The notes beneath the pieces are model-generated. The model was not told the origin of the DNA. It searched no databases and was given only the letters and a program-made list of their open reading frames with translations. This document shows positions 17,507 to 24,379 of a DNA stretch of 64,000 nucleotides, one piece after another. Position 1 is the stretch's first letter. The number at the start of each line of letters is the position of its first letter. Origin of the DNA: JANNMJ01 sp031425525 (GTDB taxonomy: Bacteria > Bacteroidota > Bacteroidia > Cytophagales > Hymenobacteraceae); NCBI GenBank assembly GCA_031425525.1, contig JANPJM010000048.1, positions 13,803 to 77,802 on the forward strand, given 5' to 3'. The position numbers and the translations under genes were made by a program.

Positions 17507-17707
17507 ATGCGCGACCAACTTCGTAAAGTCGTATACGATAATGGCGAGCCAGCACTGCTAAACGCTTATTTTCATTCGTGGGGTACGAGCGCTTACCTTA
17601 ACGATGAAAGTCCTTCCTTCCAAGTTTCCATAGCTATTATTGAGCTAGAGGACGGCAGTATAGCAGAAGTGTTCCCCCGCCGCATTCATTTTGTTGAAAG
17701 CTTTTAG
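17507..17707 (+). CDS. Small hypothetical protein (66 aa)
   Basis: A 66-residue product starting M-R-D-Q-L-R-K-V-V-Y-D-N-G-E and ending with F-P-R-R-I-H-F-V-E-S-F. The sequence alternates charged and hydrophobic residues like a small beta-sheet fold (S-I-A-I-I-E-L-E-D-G-S-I-A-E-V). I know no family for it. It follows the A+T-rich hypothetical by 89 bases, has its own -7 element and is followed by a strong terminator, all of which favour a real gene. Confidence 0.5.
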   Translation: MRDQLRKVVYDNGEPALLNAYFHSWGTSAYLNDESPSFQVSIAIIELEDGSIAEVFPRRIHFVESF

Positions 17708-17740
17708 ATGATTAAAGGCAGCTTTCACCTTTAAGGTTAA

Positions 17741-17780
17741 CAGAAAAGCCCGATCACGCAACTGTGATCGGGCTTTTCTG
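17741..17780. terminator. Bidirectional terminator closing the ribosomal operon
   Basis: The 17-bp arms 17741-17757 and 17764-17780 are perfect complements (cagaaaagcccgatcac and its complement) around a 6-base loop, with A and T tracts in the arms. It ends both the small hypothetical gene (plus) and the ribosomal operon (minus), 24 bases beyond rpsN. Confidence 0.92.
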
Positions 17781-17803
17781 TTGCTAGTAGGCAGTTGAGG
17801 AGC

Positions 17804-18073
17804 CTACCAGCTAGCCTTCGTCACACCAGGAATCTTCCCGGCCAGGGCCATCTCGCGGAACACGTTCCGGCAGATGCCGAACTTCCGGATGTAGCCGCGT
17901 GGCCGTCCGGTCATCCCGCAACGGTTGTGGAGGCGGACGGGCGAAGCGTCTTTCGGCAATTTGTCGAGACCTTCGAAGTCGCCGGCGGCTTTCAGGGCAG
18001 TGCGCTTAGCGGCGTACTTGGCTACCATCGCCTGGCGCTTGCGCTCACGCGCTTTTGCTGATTCTTTAGCCAC
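17804..18073 (-). CDS. rpsN: 30S ribosomal protein S14
   Basis: The 89-residue protein starts M-A-K-E-S and carries the S14 signature R-x-H-N-R-C-G-x-T-G-R-P-R-G-Y-x-R-K-F-G-x-C-R. It is the long form without the C-x2-C zinc ribbon. It binds 16S rRNA in the small-subunit head. It is the last gene of this operon segment: a terminator follows within 24 bases, so rpsH and the rest of the spc-type cluster are not transcribed with it. It is 3 bases from rplE. Confidence 0.97.
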   Translation of the reverse strand: MAKESAKARERKRQAMVAKYAAKRTALKAAGDFEGLDKLPKDASPVRLHNRCGMTGRPRGYIRKFGICRNVFREMALAGKIPGVTKASW

Positions 18074-18076
18074 GGG

Positions 18077-18631
18077 TTAGGCGGTTTTCTTGGTGGAAGT
18101 GAAAGGCATCCCGAATGCTTTGAGGAGCTCGTAGCTCTGCTCATCGTTTTCGGCGTTCGTCACGAAGGTAATATCCATCCCGGAGATCGACTTGATTTTG
18201 TCAATCGAAATTTCCGGGAAGATGATTTGCTCCTTCACGCCGAGCGTGTAGTTACCACGGCCGTCGAAGCCTTTGTCGGAAATGCCTTTGAAATCGCGGA
18301 CACGGGGCAGCGCCACGGTCAGCAGGCGATCCATAAATTCGTACATCCGCTCGCCGCGCAGCGTGACGCGGGCGCCAATCGGCATCCCTTCACGCAGCTT
18401 GAAGTTCGAAACCGACGTCTTGGCTTTGGTAGGAACCGCTTTCTGACCGGTGATGGTCGTCAGCTCTTCCACGCCGTTATCAACGAGCTTCTTGTCGGCT
18501 ACGGCTTCGCCGATACCGCGGTTTACGCAGATTTTGGTGACGCGCGGCACCTGCATCACGCTCTTGAATTGGAATTTCTCCTTCAAGGCGGGCATGATCT
18601 CTTTGGTATACTTGTCTTTCAGCCGAGCCAT
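18077..18631 (-). CDS. rplE: 50S ribosomal protein L5
   Basis: At 184 residues this is a normal L5, with V-M-Q-V-P-R-V-T-K-I-C-V-N-R-G-I-G near the start, the G-Q-K-A-V-x-T-x-A-K segment and the central L-R-G-x-R-M-Y-E-F-M-D-R-L. L5 binds 5S rRNA and contacts S13 in the inter-subunit bridge. It is separated from rplX by an 88-base gap filled by a hairpin, whereas most other gaps in the operon are a few bases. Confidence 0.97.
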   Translation of the reverse strand: MARLKDKYTKEIMPALKEKFQFKSVMQVPRVTKICVNRGIGEAVADKKLVDNGVEELTTITGQKAVPTKAKTSVSNFKLREGMPIGARVTLRGERMYEFMDRLLTVALPRVRDFKGISDKGFDGRGNYTLGVKEQIIFPEISIDKIKSISGMDITFVTNAENDEQSYELLKAFGMPFTSTKKTA

Positions 18632-18654
18632 TGGGGTCGTTCTTGAAAAGTTGT

Positions 18655-18720
18655 GTTTAGTGTTTCGTGTATAGTACTTCGTCTATTCGAACTGAACACT
18701 ATACACGAAAAACTACAAAC
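18655..18720 (-). repeat. Long intercistronic hairpin between rplX and rplE
   Basis: A perfect 13-bp stem (18663-18675 with 18698-18710; tttcgtgtatagt) is extended by imperfect gttt...aaac pairing to 18655 and 18720 around a 22-base loop. The right arm touches the rplX stop codon. Base composition is much more A+T-rich than the flanking genes. It belongs to the same class as the other operon-gap hairpins but uses different words. Confidence 0.75.
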
Positions 18721-19031
18721 TACTGCGCGTTAGCTTCCGCCTTGCGCGTACGGCGTGGGGCTTGCGCCACACCCTGCTCCAATTTCACGTTTGAGGCGTG
18801 AATCGAACCCTCCTGACGGACGATGCCGCCCTGGGGGTTGGCTGCCGAGGGCTTCTGGTGTTTTGCCACCATCGCCACACCTTCAATCACGACGCGGTTA
18901 CGGTCGGTCATGACGGCCTTCACGACCCCGACTTTGCCTTTGTCGTCGCCGGCGATTACGCGCACCGTGTCGCCCGTTTTCACGTGGACGGTGCCGTTGT
19001 GCGATTTATCTGCTGCTTTCTTGTAAGCCAT
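18720..19031 (-). CDS. rplX: 50S ribosomal protein L24
   Basis: The 103-residue protein has the KOW motif of L24 (H-V-K-T-G-D-T-V-R-V-I-A-G-D-D-K-G-K-V-G) and the central H-Q-K-P-S-A-A-N-P-Q-G-G-I segment. It is an assembly initiator for the large subunit. The C-terminus ends in a short basic/Ala tail. The gene lies 24 bases after rplN. Confidence 0.96.
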   Translation of the reverse strand: MAYKKAADKSHNGTVHVKTGDTVRVIAGDDKGKVGVVKAVMTDRNRVVIEGVAMVAKHQKPSAANPQGGIVRQEGSIHASNVKLEQGVAQAPRRTRKAEANAQ

Positions 19032-19055
19032 TGTTACTAGTGCCTTTGGGGCGAG

Positions 19056-19424
19056 TTACAGCACCTCAGGGGCGAGCGAGACGATTTTCATAAATTGCTT
19101 CTCGCGCAACTCGCGGGCCACCGGCCCGAAGATGCGCGTACCGCGCGGCTCATCATTGTTATTGAGGAGTACGGCAGCGTTGTCGTCGAAACGAATGTAC
19201 GAGCCATCCTTGCGGCGGATCTCTTTCTTCGTACGCACGATAACGGCCTTCGACACGGTGCCTTTTTTGGCGTTGCCGGACGGGATAGCCGATTTGATCG
19301 CTACCACGATCTTATCGCCCACCGACGCGTATTTTTTGCCGGTGCCTCCGAGAACGCGGATGCATAGCACCTCTTTCGCTCCGGAGTTGTCGGCTACCGA
19401 CAGCCGGGATTCTTGCTGGATCAT
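19056..19424 (-). CDS. rplN: 50S ribosomal protein L14
   Basis: The 122-residue length is exactly that of L14. Visible family blocks are M-I-Q-x-E-S-R-L-x-V-A-D-N-S-G-A-K, the G-D-K-I-V-V-A-I-K segment and the C-terminal G-T-R-I-F-G-P-V-A-R-E-L-R. It binds 23S rRNA at the inter-subunit face. A 96-base gap containing a nested hairpin separates it from rpsQ upstream in the transcript. Confidence 0.97.
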   Translation of the reverse strand: MIQQESRLSVADNSGAKEVLCIRVLGGTGKKYASVGDKIVVAIKSAIPSGNAKKGTVSKAVIVRTKKEIRRKDGSYIRFDDNAAVLLNNNDEPRGTRIFGPVARELREKQFMKIVSLAPEVL

Positions 19425-19428
19425 CTGT

Positions 19429-19519
19429 TAGTTGATGGTTTTTGGTTGTTTGTTGATGGTTAAGTGGTCGCTCCGTCAGCAGTCCTGACGAACAACCATC
19501 AACGATCAACGATCAACTA
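19429..19519 (-). repeat. Nested three-stem hairpin between rpsQ and rplN
   Basis: Three nested perfect stems share one axis: tagttgat (19429-19436) with 19512-19519, gttgatggtt (19452-19461) with 19494-19503, and cgtcag (19474-19479) with 19485-19490. The arms are built from repeated gttgat words. It fills almost the whole gap between the two cistrons. Confidence 0.75.
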
Positions 19520-19520
19520 A

Positions 19521-19931
19521 TTATTTCGCGCGCTCGATAACCTGCACCAACCGCCAGCGCTTGCTGGCGCTGAGTGGGCGGGTTTCCTGAATCCGCACGG
19601 TATCACCGATACCACACGTGTTCTCCTCGTCGTGGGCCATAAACTTGGTCGAGTGCTGCATGAACTTCCCGTAGAGGGGGTGTTTCTTGCGGCTCTCGAC
19701 GCGCACCACGATGGACTTATCCATCTTGTTCGACGTCACGACGCCGATCCGCTCGCGGCGGAGGTTACGGCCGTGGCCGTCGCGCTTCTCGTGGTGGGGC
19801 GTGTAGGCAATCGAGCGGCGCTCGGTCGGGGTAGCGTTGGCGGCGTCCGTGGCGGGCATCACCGAGGCCGTAGCGGCAGCGGCAGTTTCTTCGGCGCCCG
19901 CTCCCGGGTTCTGGTTATCTTGCTCTTGCAT
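19521..19931 (-). CDS. rpsQ: 30S ribosomal protein S17 with an N-terminal extension
   Basis: The C-terminal 85 residues or so are a standard S17 (R-x-x-R-I-G-V-V-T-S-N-K-M-D-K-S-I-V-V, then H-P-L-Y-G-K-F and I-G-D-T-V-R-I-Q-E-T-R-P-L-S). In front is an unusual extension of about 50 residues rich in Ala, Thr, Glu and Gln, giving 136 residues in total against the usual 80-90. No Met or valine start lies between the extension and the core that would give a standard-length protein without cutting conserved residues, so the extension is probably translated. S17 binds 16S rRNA helix 11 early in assembly. Confidence 0.95.
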   Translation of the reverse strand: MQEQDNQNPGAGAEETAAAATASVMPATDAANATPTERRSIAYTPHHEKRDGHGRNLRRERIGVVTSNKMDKSIVVRVESRKKHPLYGKFMQHSTKFMAHDEENTCGIGDTVRIQETRPLSASKRWRLVQVIERAK

Positions 19932-19947
19932 CGTTCAGGGGAGGGAG

Positions 19948-20145
19948 CTAGGCGGCCGTGTTTTTACGGCGCGTGATTTCGGTTTGAATCCGGGCAATCT
20001 GCTTACGCTGGGCGGGCAAACGCATCGGGTTTTCCAACGGCGAGATGGCGTGCGCGAAGCGCAGGCTCTGGCCAGTGGCTTGAGCGGCTTGAAGCTGCTG
20101 TTGCAACTGCTCCAAGGTGAGGCCGGTGAGGTCGGGGTTTTTCAT
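19948..20145 (-). CDS. rpmC: 50S ribosomal protein L29
   Basis: The ATG at 20145 gives a 65-residue two-helix L29 (M-K-N-P-D-L-T-G-L-T-L-E-Q-L, then F-A-H-A-I-S-P-L-E-N-P-M-R-L, and the closing I-A-R-I-Q-T-E-I-T-R-R). The frame is open further upstream into rplP, but that region is rplP in another frame. L29 sits at the peptide exit tunnel with L23. The gene is 16 bases before rpsQ and 35 bases after rplP. Confidence 0.95.
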   Translation of the reverse strand: MKNPDLTGLTLEQLQQQLQAAQATGQSLRFAHAISPLENPMRLPAQRKQIARIQTEITRRKNTAA

Positions 20146-20180
20146 TTCTGGATTCGGCAGATGGCTGTTAACAGAACGGG

Positions 20181-20606
20181 TTAAACGGCCGGAGCATAGT
20201 CCGGGCGCACCACGAAGCGGGTACGCACGGGCAGCTTCTGTGCTGCGAGACGCAGCGACTCCTTCGCCGTTTCGAGCGACACACCATCCGATTCGAACAT
20301 GATCGTGCCGGGCTTCACGCACGCAACCCAATACTCGGGTGCGCCTTTACCCTTACCCATCCGTACTTCCGCCGGCTTCTTAGTAATAGGCTTGTCTGGG
20401 AAAATACGAATCCAGACCTGACCTTCCCGCTTCATGGCGCGGGTCATCGCGATCCGGGCTGCCTCAATCTGGCGAGCCGTGATCCAGGAGGTTTCGAGCG
20501 ACTTGATTGCGAACGAGCCGAAATCAATCGTGGAGCCACGGAATGCAATACCGGTTACCCGGCCCTTCTGCATTTTGCGGTATTTGGTTCTTTTTGGCTG
20601 AAGCAT
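20181..20606 (-). CDS. rplP: 50S ribosomal protein L16
   Basis: The 141-residue protein starts M-L-Q-P-K-R-T-K-Y-R-K-M-Q-K-G-R and includes the L16 block W-I-T-A-R-Q-I-E-A-A-R-I-A-M-T-R and R-M-G-K-G-K-G-A-P-E-Y-W-V-A. L16 shapes the A site of the large subunit. A 148-base gap with an imperfect hairpin separates it from rpsC. Confidence 0.97.
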   Translation of the reverse strand: MLQPKRTKYRKMQKGRVTGIAFRGSTIDFGSFAIKSLETSWITARQIEAARIAMTRAMKREGQVWIRIFPDKPITKKPAEVRMGKGKGAPEYWVACVKPGTIMFESDGVSLETAKESLRLAAQKLPVRTRFVVRPDYAPAV

Positions 20607-20680
20607 GGGAATGTCGGACTAGCGGCGGCGCGGCGGGAGTTGAAACCCGACTGTGCGCTGCATAGGTTCCTGCTTTTTTT

Positions 20681-20743
20681 GGTTGATGGTTGATGATTGA
20701 TAGATGATGGGCCGCAGAACGAACAACCACCAACTACCAACCA
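20681..20743 (-). repeat. Imperfect hairpin between rpsC and rplP
   Basis: The left arm (ggttgatggttgatgattg, 20681-20699) and the right arm (20724-20742, a ccaac/aacc-rich run) match as reverse complements at 15 of 19 positions. The words resemble those of the rpsQ/rplN hairpin (gttgatgg). It lies in a 148-base non-coding gap in the ribosomal operon; nothing else is seen in the gap. Confidence 0.6.
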
Positions 20744-20754
20744 TAAACTAAAAT

Positions 20755-21666
20755 CTATCGACGTGGGCCACGGTTGCCACCACCGGCACCACCAGCTCCA
20801 CCGGGGCCGCCCGGACCACGGCGCTGGCCGCCACCGGCACTACCACCAGCGTTGCCGCCGCCAGCACCGCCACCAAAACCACCGCCACCACCTGGGCCAC
20901 GGTTGCCGCCACGGTCGTTACCGCCGCCACGCGGGCCACGGTCGTTACCGCCGCGACCACCACGGTCGTCGCGGTCGTTACGGCGGCCATCGAAGCCACC
21001 GCCTGGGTTGGTGAGCTGTACGTTCGGCAGCAACTCTGGCCGGCCGAACACGTCGCCACGCATCACCCATACTTTGATGCCGATCTTGCCGTACACGGTT
21101 TGGGCTTCCGACAGGGCGTAATCAATGTCGGCGCGCAGCGTGTGCAGCGGCGTGCGACCTTCCTTGTACTGCTCAGTACGGGCGATTTCGGCGCCACCGA
21201 GGCGGCCCGACACCTGCACTTTGATACCTTCGGCACCTACGCGCAAGGCGGCCTGGATGGCCATCTTCATCGCGCGGCGGAACGAGATACGCGCCTGTAA
21301 CTGCTGCGCAATGCTCTCGCCAACGAGTTTAGCGTCGATCTCCGGGCGTTTGATCTCGAAAATATTGATCTGAACATCCTTTTGGGTGATGTTCTTCAAC
21401 TCCTCTTTGATCTTATCGACCTCGGCGCCACCTTTCCCGATTACCACACCTGGACGGGCGGTGTTGATCGTAATCGTGATACGCTTGAGGGTACGCTCGA
21501 TGATGATCCGGGAAATACCGCCTTTCGGGATACGAGCCAGGATGTATTTGCGGATTTTCTCGTCTTCAACGAGTTTTTCGGCGAAGTCTTTGCCGCCGAA
21601 CCAGTTGGATTCCCAGCCTTTGATGACGCCGAGGCGGAAGCCTACGGGGTTTACTTTCTGTCCCAT
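20755..21666 (-). CDS. rpsC: 30S ribosomal protein S3 with a Gly/Arg-rich C-terminal tail
   Basis: Residues 1-217 are a normal S3 (M-G-Q-K-V-N-P-V-G-F-R-L-G, a KH-type G-V-V-I-G-K-G-G-A-E, the C-terminal S-G-R-L-G-G-A-E-I-A-R-T-E). The next 86 residues are made almost only of Gly, Arg, Asp, Asn and Ala in RGG-like groups. S3 lines the mRNA entry channel and has helicase-like activity there; its C-terminus faces solvent, so the tail could contact mRNA or other factors. The tail DNA (about 20758-21015) is highly repetitive but stays in frame with no stop. Confidence 0.96.
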   Translation of the reverse strand: MGQKVNPVGFRLGVIKGWESNWFGGKDFAEKLVEDEKIRKYILARIPKGGISRIIIERTLKRITITINTARPGVVIGKGGAEVDKIKEELKNITQKDVQINIFEIKRPEIDAKLVGESIAQQLQARISFRRAMKMAIQAALRVGAEGIKVQVSGRLGGAEIARTEQYKEGRTPLHTLRADIDYALSEAQTVYGKIGIKVWVMRGDVFGRPELLPNVQLTNPGGGFDGRRNDRDDRGGRGGNDRGPRGGGNDRGGNRGPGGGGGFGGGAGGGNAGGSAGGGQRRGPGGPGGAGGAGGGNRGPRR

Positions 21667-21672
21667 CGTTGG

Positions 21673-22188
21673 TTACTTGGCGGCTTTGGCTTGCTTGCTG
21701 TACTTGGCGCGGCGCTCGGCGGAGGCCGCGCGGTCGGCTTCTTTCTTCAGCGTTTTGGCATCGTCTACGGGGCGGCTATCGACCGCGAGCGTGACGTGGT
21801 TTGAACGCTTGCGGATACGGTGCCCACGGCCTTGCGGCGCGGGACGCAAACGCTTCTGCATCCGGCCGCCATCCACGAACATCGTTTTGATGTACAGGTT
21901 GGCGTCCTCGATGCGCTCACCTTCGTTTTTGAGGCTCCAGTCGGCAATAGCCGTTAGGAGGAGCTGCTCTACGCGGGCCGCACCCTGGTTTGGCTCGAAT
22001 TTCAGCATGCCGAGGGCTTGCTGCACATTCTTACCGCGCACCATATCGGCGACGAGACGCATTTTACGTGGCGACGTAGGCACCCCGTGCAGTTGCGAGG
22101 TGGCAACGCCACCGATCCCAGCTGCTTTGGCCGCTTCCTTCTGGAGCCGGATGCGAACCGATTTTTTCAGTTTCTTTTCCGTTTCCAT
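21673..22188 (-). CDS. rplV: 50S ribosomal protein L22 with both ends extended
   Basis: The core carries T-S-P-R-K-M-R-L-V-A-D-M-V-R-G-K and the beta-hairpin R-A-P-Q-G-R-G-H-R-I-R-K-R that lines the exit tunnel. The protein is 171 residues, against about 110-140 usually: about 30 extra residues precede the core and about 35 charged Ala/Lys-rich residues follow it. Its ATG overlaps the rpsS stop codon by one base (TAATG), implying coupled translation. The 6-base gap to rpsC is typical of this operon. Confidence 0.96.
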   Translation of the reverse strand: METEKKLKKSVRIRLQKEAAKAAGIGGVATSQLHGVPTSPRKMRLVADMVRGKNVQQALGMLKFEPNQGAARVEQLLLTAIADWSLKNEGERIEDANLYIKTMFVDGGRMQKRLRPAPQGRGHRIRKRSNHVTLAVDSRPVDDAKTLKKEADRAASAERRAKYSKQAKAAK

Positions 22189-22466
22189 TAGCGCTTGCCT
22201 TTATCTTTTTTGGCGGTGTGACCGCGGAAGTTACGCGTTGGGGCAAACTCACCGAGCTTGTGACCCACCATGTTTTCCGTGACGTAGACCGGGATGAATT
22301 TATTGCCGTTGTGGACGGCGAAGGTGTGGCCGACGAAATCCGGGGAAATCATCGAACGACGCGACCACGTCTTGACAACCGACTTTTTGTTGGCGTCGAT
22401 CAGCACCTGGACTTTTTTCTCCAGGCGGTAGTCGATATAGGGGCCTTTCTTGAGCGAACGTGCCAT
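22188..22466 (-). CDS. rpsS: 30S ribosomal protein S19
   Basis: The 92-residue protein has the S19 order M-A-R-S-L-K-K-G-P-Y-I, then W-S-R-R-S-M-I-S-P-D-F-V-G-H-T, then M-V-G-H-K-L-G-E-F-A-P-T-R-N-F-R-G-H. It sits in the head of the small subunit with S13. It lies 3 bases after rplB and overlaps rplV by one base. Confidence 0.97.
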   Translation of the reverse strand: MARSLKKGPYIDYRLEKKVQVLIDANKKSVVKTWSRRSMISPDFVGHTFAVHNGNKFIPVYVTENMVGHKLGEFAPTRNFRGHTAKKDKGKR

Positions 22467-22469
22467 CTG

Positions 22470-23297
22470 TTACTTCTTCCCTTTGCGGCTGACGATGTAT
22501 TGATCCGACTGCTTTTTCGGCGAGCGGGTTTTCTGCCCTTTCGAGAAGATGCCACCACGTGAACGTGGGTGACCGCCCGACGATTTGCCTTCGCCACCAC
22601 CCATTGGGTGATCCACGGGGTTCATCGCCACGCCGCGAACGCGGGGGCGGATACCCAACCAACGGGCGCGGCCGGCTTTGCCGAGGCGTACGTTCATATG
22701 ATCGCCGTTGGAAACGGTGCCCACCGTGGCGTAGCACGCCGTGAGTACCATCCGCGACTCACCCGACGGCAGGCGCAGGGTAGCGTAACGGTCTTCGCGG
22801 GCCACAAGCTGCGCGTACGTACCAGCCGAACGCACCATTTGGGCGCCTTGACCGGGCCGAAGCTCGATGTTGTGGACGATGGTACCGAGCGGCATCGCCG
22901 ACAGCGGTAGCGCGTTGCCGACTTCCGGCGCGGCGTCGGGGCCGCTCGTCACCGTCGTGCCAACCGCGAGGTTGGCCGGCGCGATGATGTAGGCCTTGGC
23001 GCCATCGGCGTAGTAGAGGAGTGCGATACGAGCCGTGCGGTTCGGATCGTACTCAATCGACTTGACGGTAGCGGGCACGCCGTGCTTGGCGCGCTTGAAA
23101 TCGACGAGACGGTACTGGCGCTTGTGGCCACCGCCCGTGTAGCGCATCGTCATTTTGCCCGTATCGTTACGGCCGCCAGACTTCGAGAGACCAACGGTGA
23201 GCGATTTTTCGGGTTTTGATGCGGTGATTTCGTCGAACATCGGGGCCACGCGGAAGCGGGTACCCGGCGTTATCGGACGAAGTTTTCTGACTGCCAT
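22470..23297 (-). CDS. rplB: 50S ribosomal protein L2
   Basis: The ATG at 23297 gives a standard 275-residue L2 beginning M-A-V-R-K-L-R-P-I-T-P-G-T-R. A frame extension upstream passes through a hairpin and is not coding. The conserved peptidyl-transferase segment G-V-A-M-N-P-V-D-H-P-M-G-G-G-E-G is present near residue 222, including the His needed for activity. The basic end (S-R-K-G-K-K) is normal. Confidence 0.97.
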   Translation of the reverse strand: MAVRKLRPITPGTRFRVAPMFDEITASKPEKSLTVGLSKSGGRNDTGKMTMRYTGGGHKRQYRLVDFKRAKHGVPATVKSIEYDPNRTARIALLYYADGAKAYIIAPANLAVGTTVTSGPDAAPEVGNALPLSAMPLGTIVHNIELRPGQGAQMVRSAGTYAQLVAREDRYATLRLPSGESRMVLTACYATVGTVSNGDHMNVRLGKAGRARWLGIRPRVRGVAMNPVDHPMGGGEGKSSGGHPRSRGGIFSKGQKTRSPKKQSDQYIVSRKGKK

Positions 23298-23331
23298 AAT
23301 AGGGTGTCTACGGCGTGAATGGGAAGTTTCG

Positions 23332-23400
23332 AGTTCCGAGTGATGAGTTTCGAGTAGAATGAGTGAACCACTCAAAACTCGAAACTCATCACTCGGAACT
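23332..23400 (-). repeat. Perfect 24-bp-stem hairpin between rplW and rplB
   Basis: Bases 23332-23355 are the exact reverse complement of 23377-23400. The arms are made of gagtttcgagt-like words and the loop contains a further small gagtg/cactc pairing. It fills the 106-base gap between two cistrons of the same operon, so it is inside the transcript. There is no T-tract, which argues against a terminator. The same words recur at 50155-50226 and 63787-63815. Confidence 0.85.
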
Positions 23401-23403
23401 TCA

Positions 23404-23700
23404 CTAGATGCCCGTGTAGAAGTCGATGGTTTCGCCGGCTTTCAGCGTAACCAGCGCCCGCTTGCTGGAGGCACGGCGGCCACTTACGGGGCCATTTTTG
23501 GTATTACGGCTCTTGATTTTGCCCATGTAGCGCATCGTATTGACGGCTACCACGGTCACGCCGTACAACTGCTCGATGGCGCGGCGGATTTCGATCTTGT
23601 TGGCCGTACGGTCAACTTCGAAGGCATACCGACCGGCTTCTTGCAGGCTCGCCATCTTCTCGGTGACGATGGGGCGCTTAAGGATATGAACTGGATTCAT
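23404..23700 (-). CDS. rplW: 50S ribosomal protein L23
   Basis: The 98-residue protein has the L23 pattern L-K-R-P-I-V-T-E-K, then Y-A-F-E-V-D-R-T-A-N-K-I-E-I-R-R-A-I-E, then V-A-V-N-T-M-R-Y-M-G-K. It is the docking site at the exit tunnel for trigger factor and SRP. It lies 36 bases after rplD and 106 bases before rplB, the latter gap being occupied by a hairpin. Confidence 0.96.
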   Translation of the reverse strand: MNPVHILKRPIVTEKMASLQEAGRYAFEVDRTANKIEIRRAIEQLYGVTVVAVNTMRYMGKIKSRNTKNGPVSGRRASSKRALVTLKAGETIDFYTGI

Positions 23701-23736
23701 CTCTGTGCTTGCTGCTTGTTATGCCTGAAAGTGGGG

Positions 23737-24372
23737 TTAGTCGCGGTCGGCGTATAGCGCTTCGAGCGTTTGCAGACCCGCTTCCGACAGCACCAACGCA
23801 TCGGCGTTGAGCAGGTCGTAGGTGGTCAGCGCCGATGGCACGGTCACTTTCACACGCTGCACGTTGCGGGCCGACAGCACCACGTTGGCATCGACGGCGC
23901 CGGTCACGAGGAGCGTGCGGCGGCCGGTAAGCTGCATACCGTTCAGCAGCGCCACTACATCCTTGGTTTTGGGTGCGGCGAACACGGGGTTCTCCATTAC
24001 CCGCACTTTGGCGTCTTTAGCGAGCGAGGCCAGCGCCGACAGGCGGGCCAAGGCTTTCACCTTCTTGTTGAGCTTGAAGCGATAATCGCGCGGGCGCGGG
24101 CCGAACACGCGGCCACCGCCGACGAACACCGGCGACTTCATCGAGCCGGCGCGGGCGCCGCCCGTGCCTTTCTGCTTCTTGAGTTTCTTGGTGGTACGGG
24201 CGATTTCGGCCCGCTCCTTCGACTTGTGCGTGCCCTGGCGTTGGTTAGCCAAGTACTGCTTCACGTCGAGGTACATCACGTGATGGTTGATCTCGCCACC
24301 GAAAACGGCGTCGGATAACGTCACTTTGCGGCCGGTTTCCTGGCCGTTGATTCCTACTACTACTAGTTCCAT
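23737..24372 (-). CDS. rplD: 50S ribosomal protein L4
   Basis: The start is set at the ATG at 24372 (M-E-L-V-V-V-G-I-N-G-Q-E-T-G), 7 bases after rplC; the frame extends 9 codons upstream into rplC. The 211-residue protein shows K-K-Q-K-G-T-G-G-A-R-A-G and F-V-G-G-G-R-V-F-G-P-R-P-R-D-Y, the extended loop that reaches the exit tunnel. In E. coli L4 also autoregulates the S10 operon; whether it does so here is unknown. Confidence 0.96.
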   Translation of the reverse strand: MELVVVGINGQETGRKVTLSDAVFGGEINHHVMYLDVKQYLANQRQGTHKSKERAEIARTTKKLKKQKGTGGARAGSMKSPVFVGGGRVFGPRPRDYRFKLNKKVKALARLSALASLAKDAKVRVMENPVFAAPKTKDVVALLNGMQLTGRRTLLVTGAVDANVVLSARNVQRVKVTVPSALTTYDLLNADALVLSEAGLQTLEALYADRD

Positions 24373-24379
24373 CGGGCGC

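Noticed and set aside
15790..17803. Integrated prophage or IS element at the HEPN/MNT locus
   Set aside because: No integrase, transposase or terminal inverted repeats are present.
20697..21121. Proline- or histidine-rich frames opposite the S3 tail
   Set aside because: They are the complement of the Gly/Arg repeat codons of S3 and have no support of their own.
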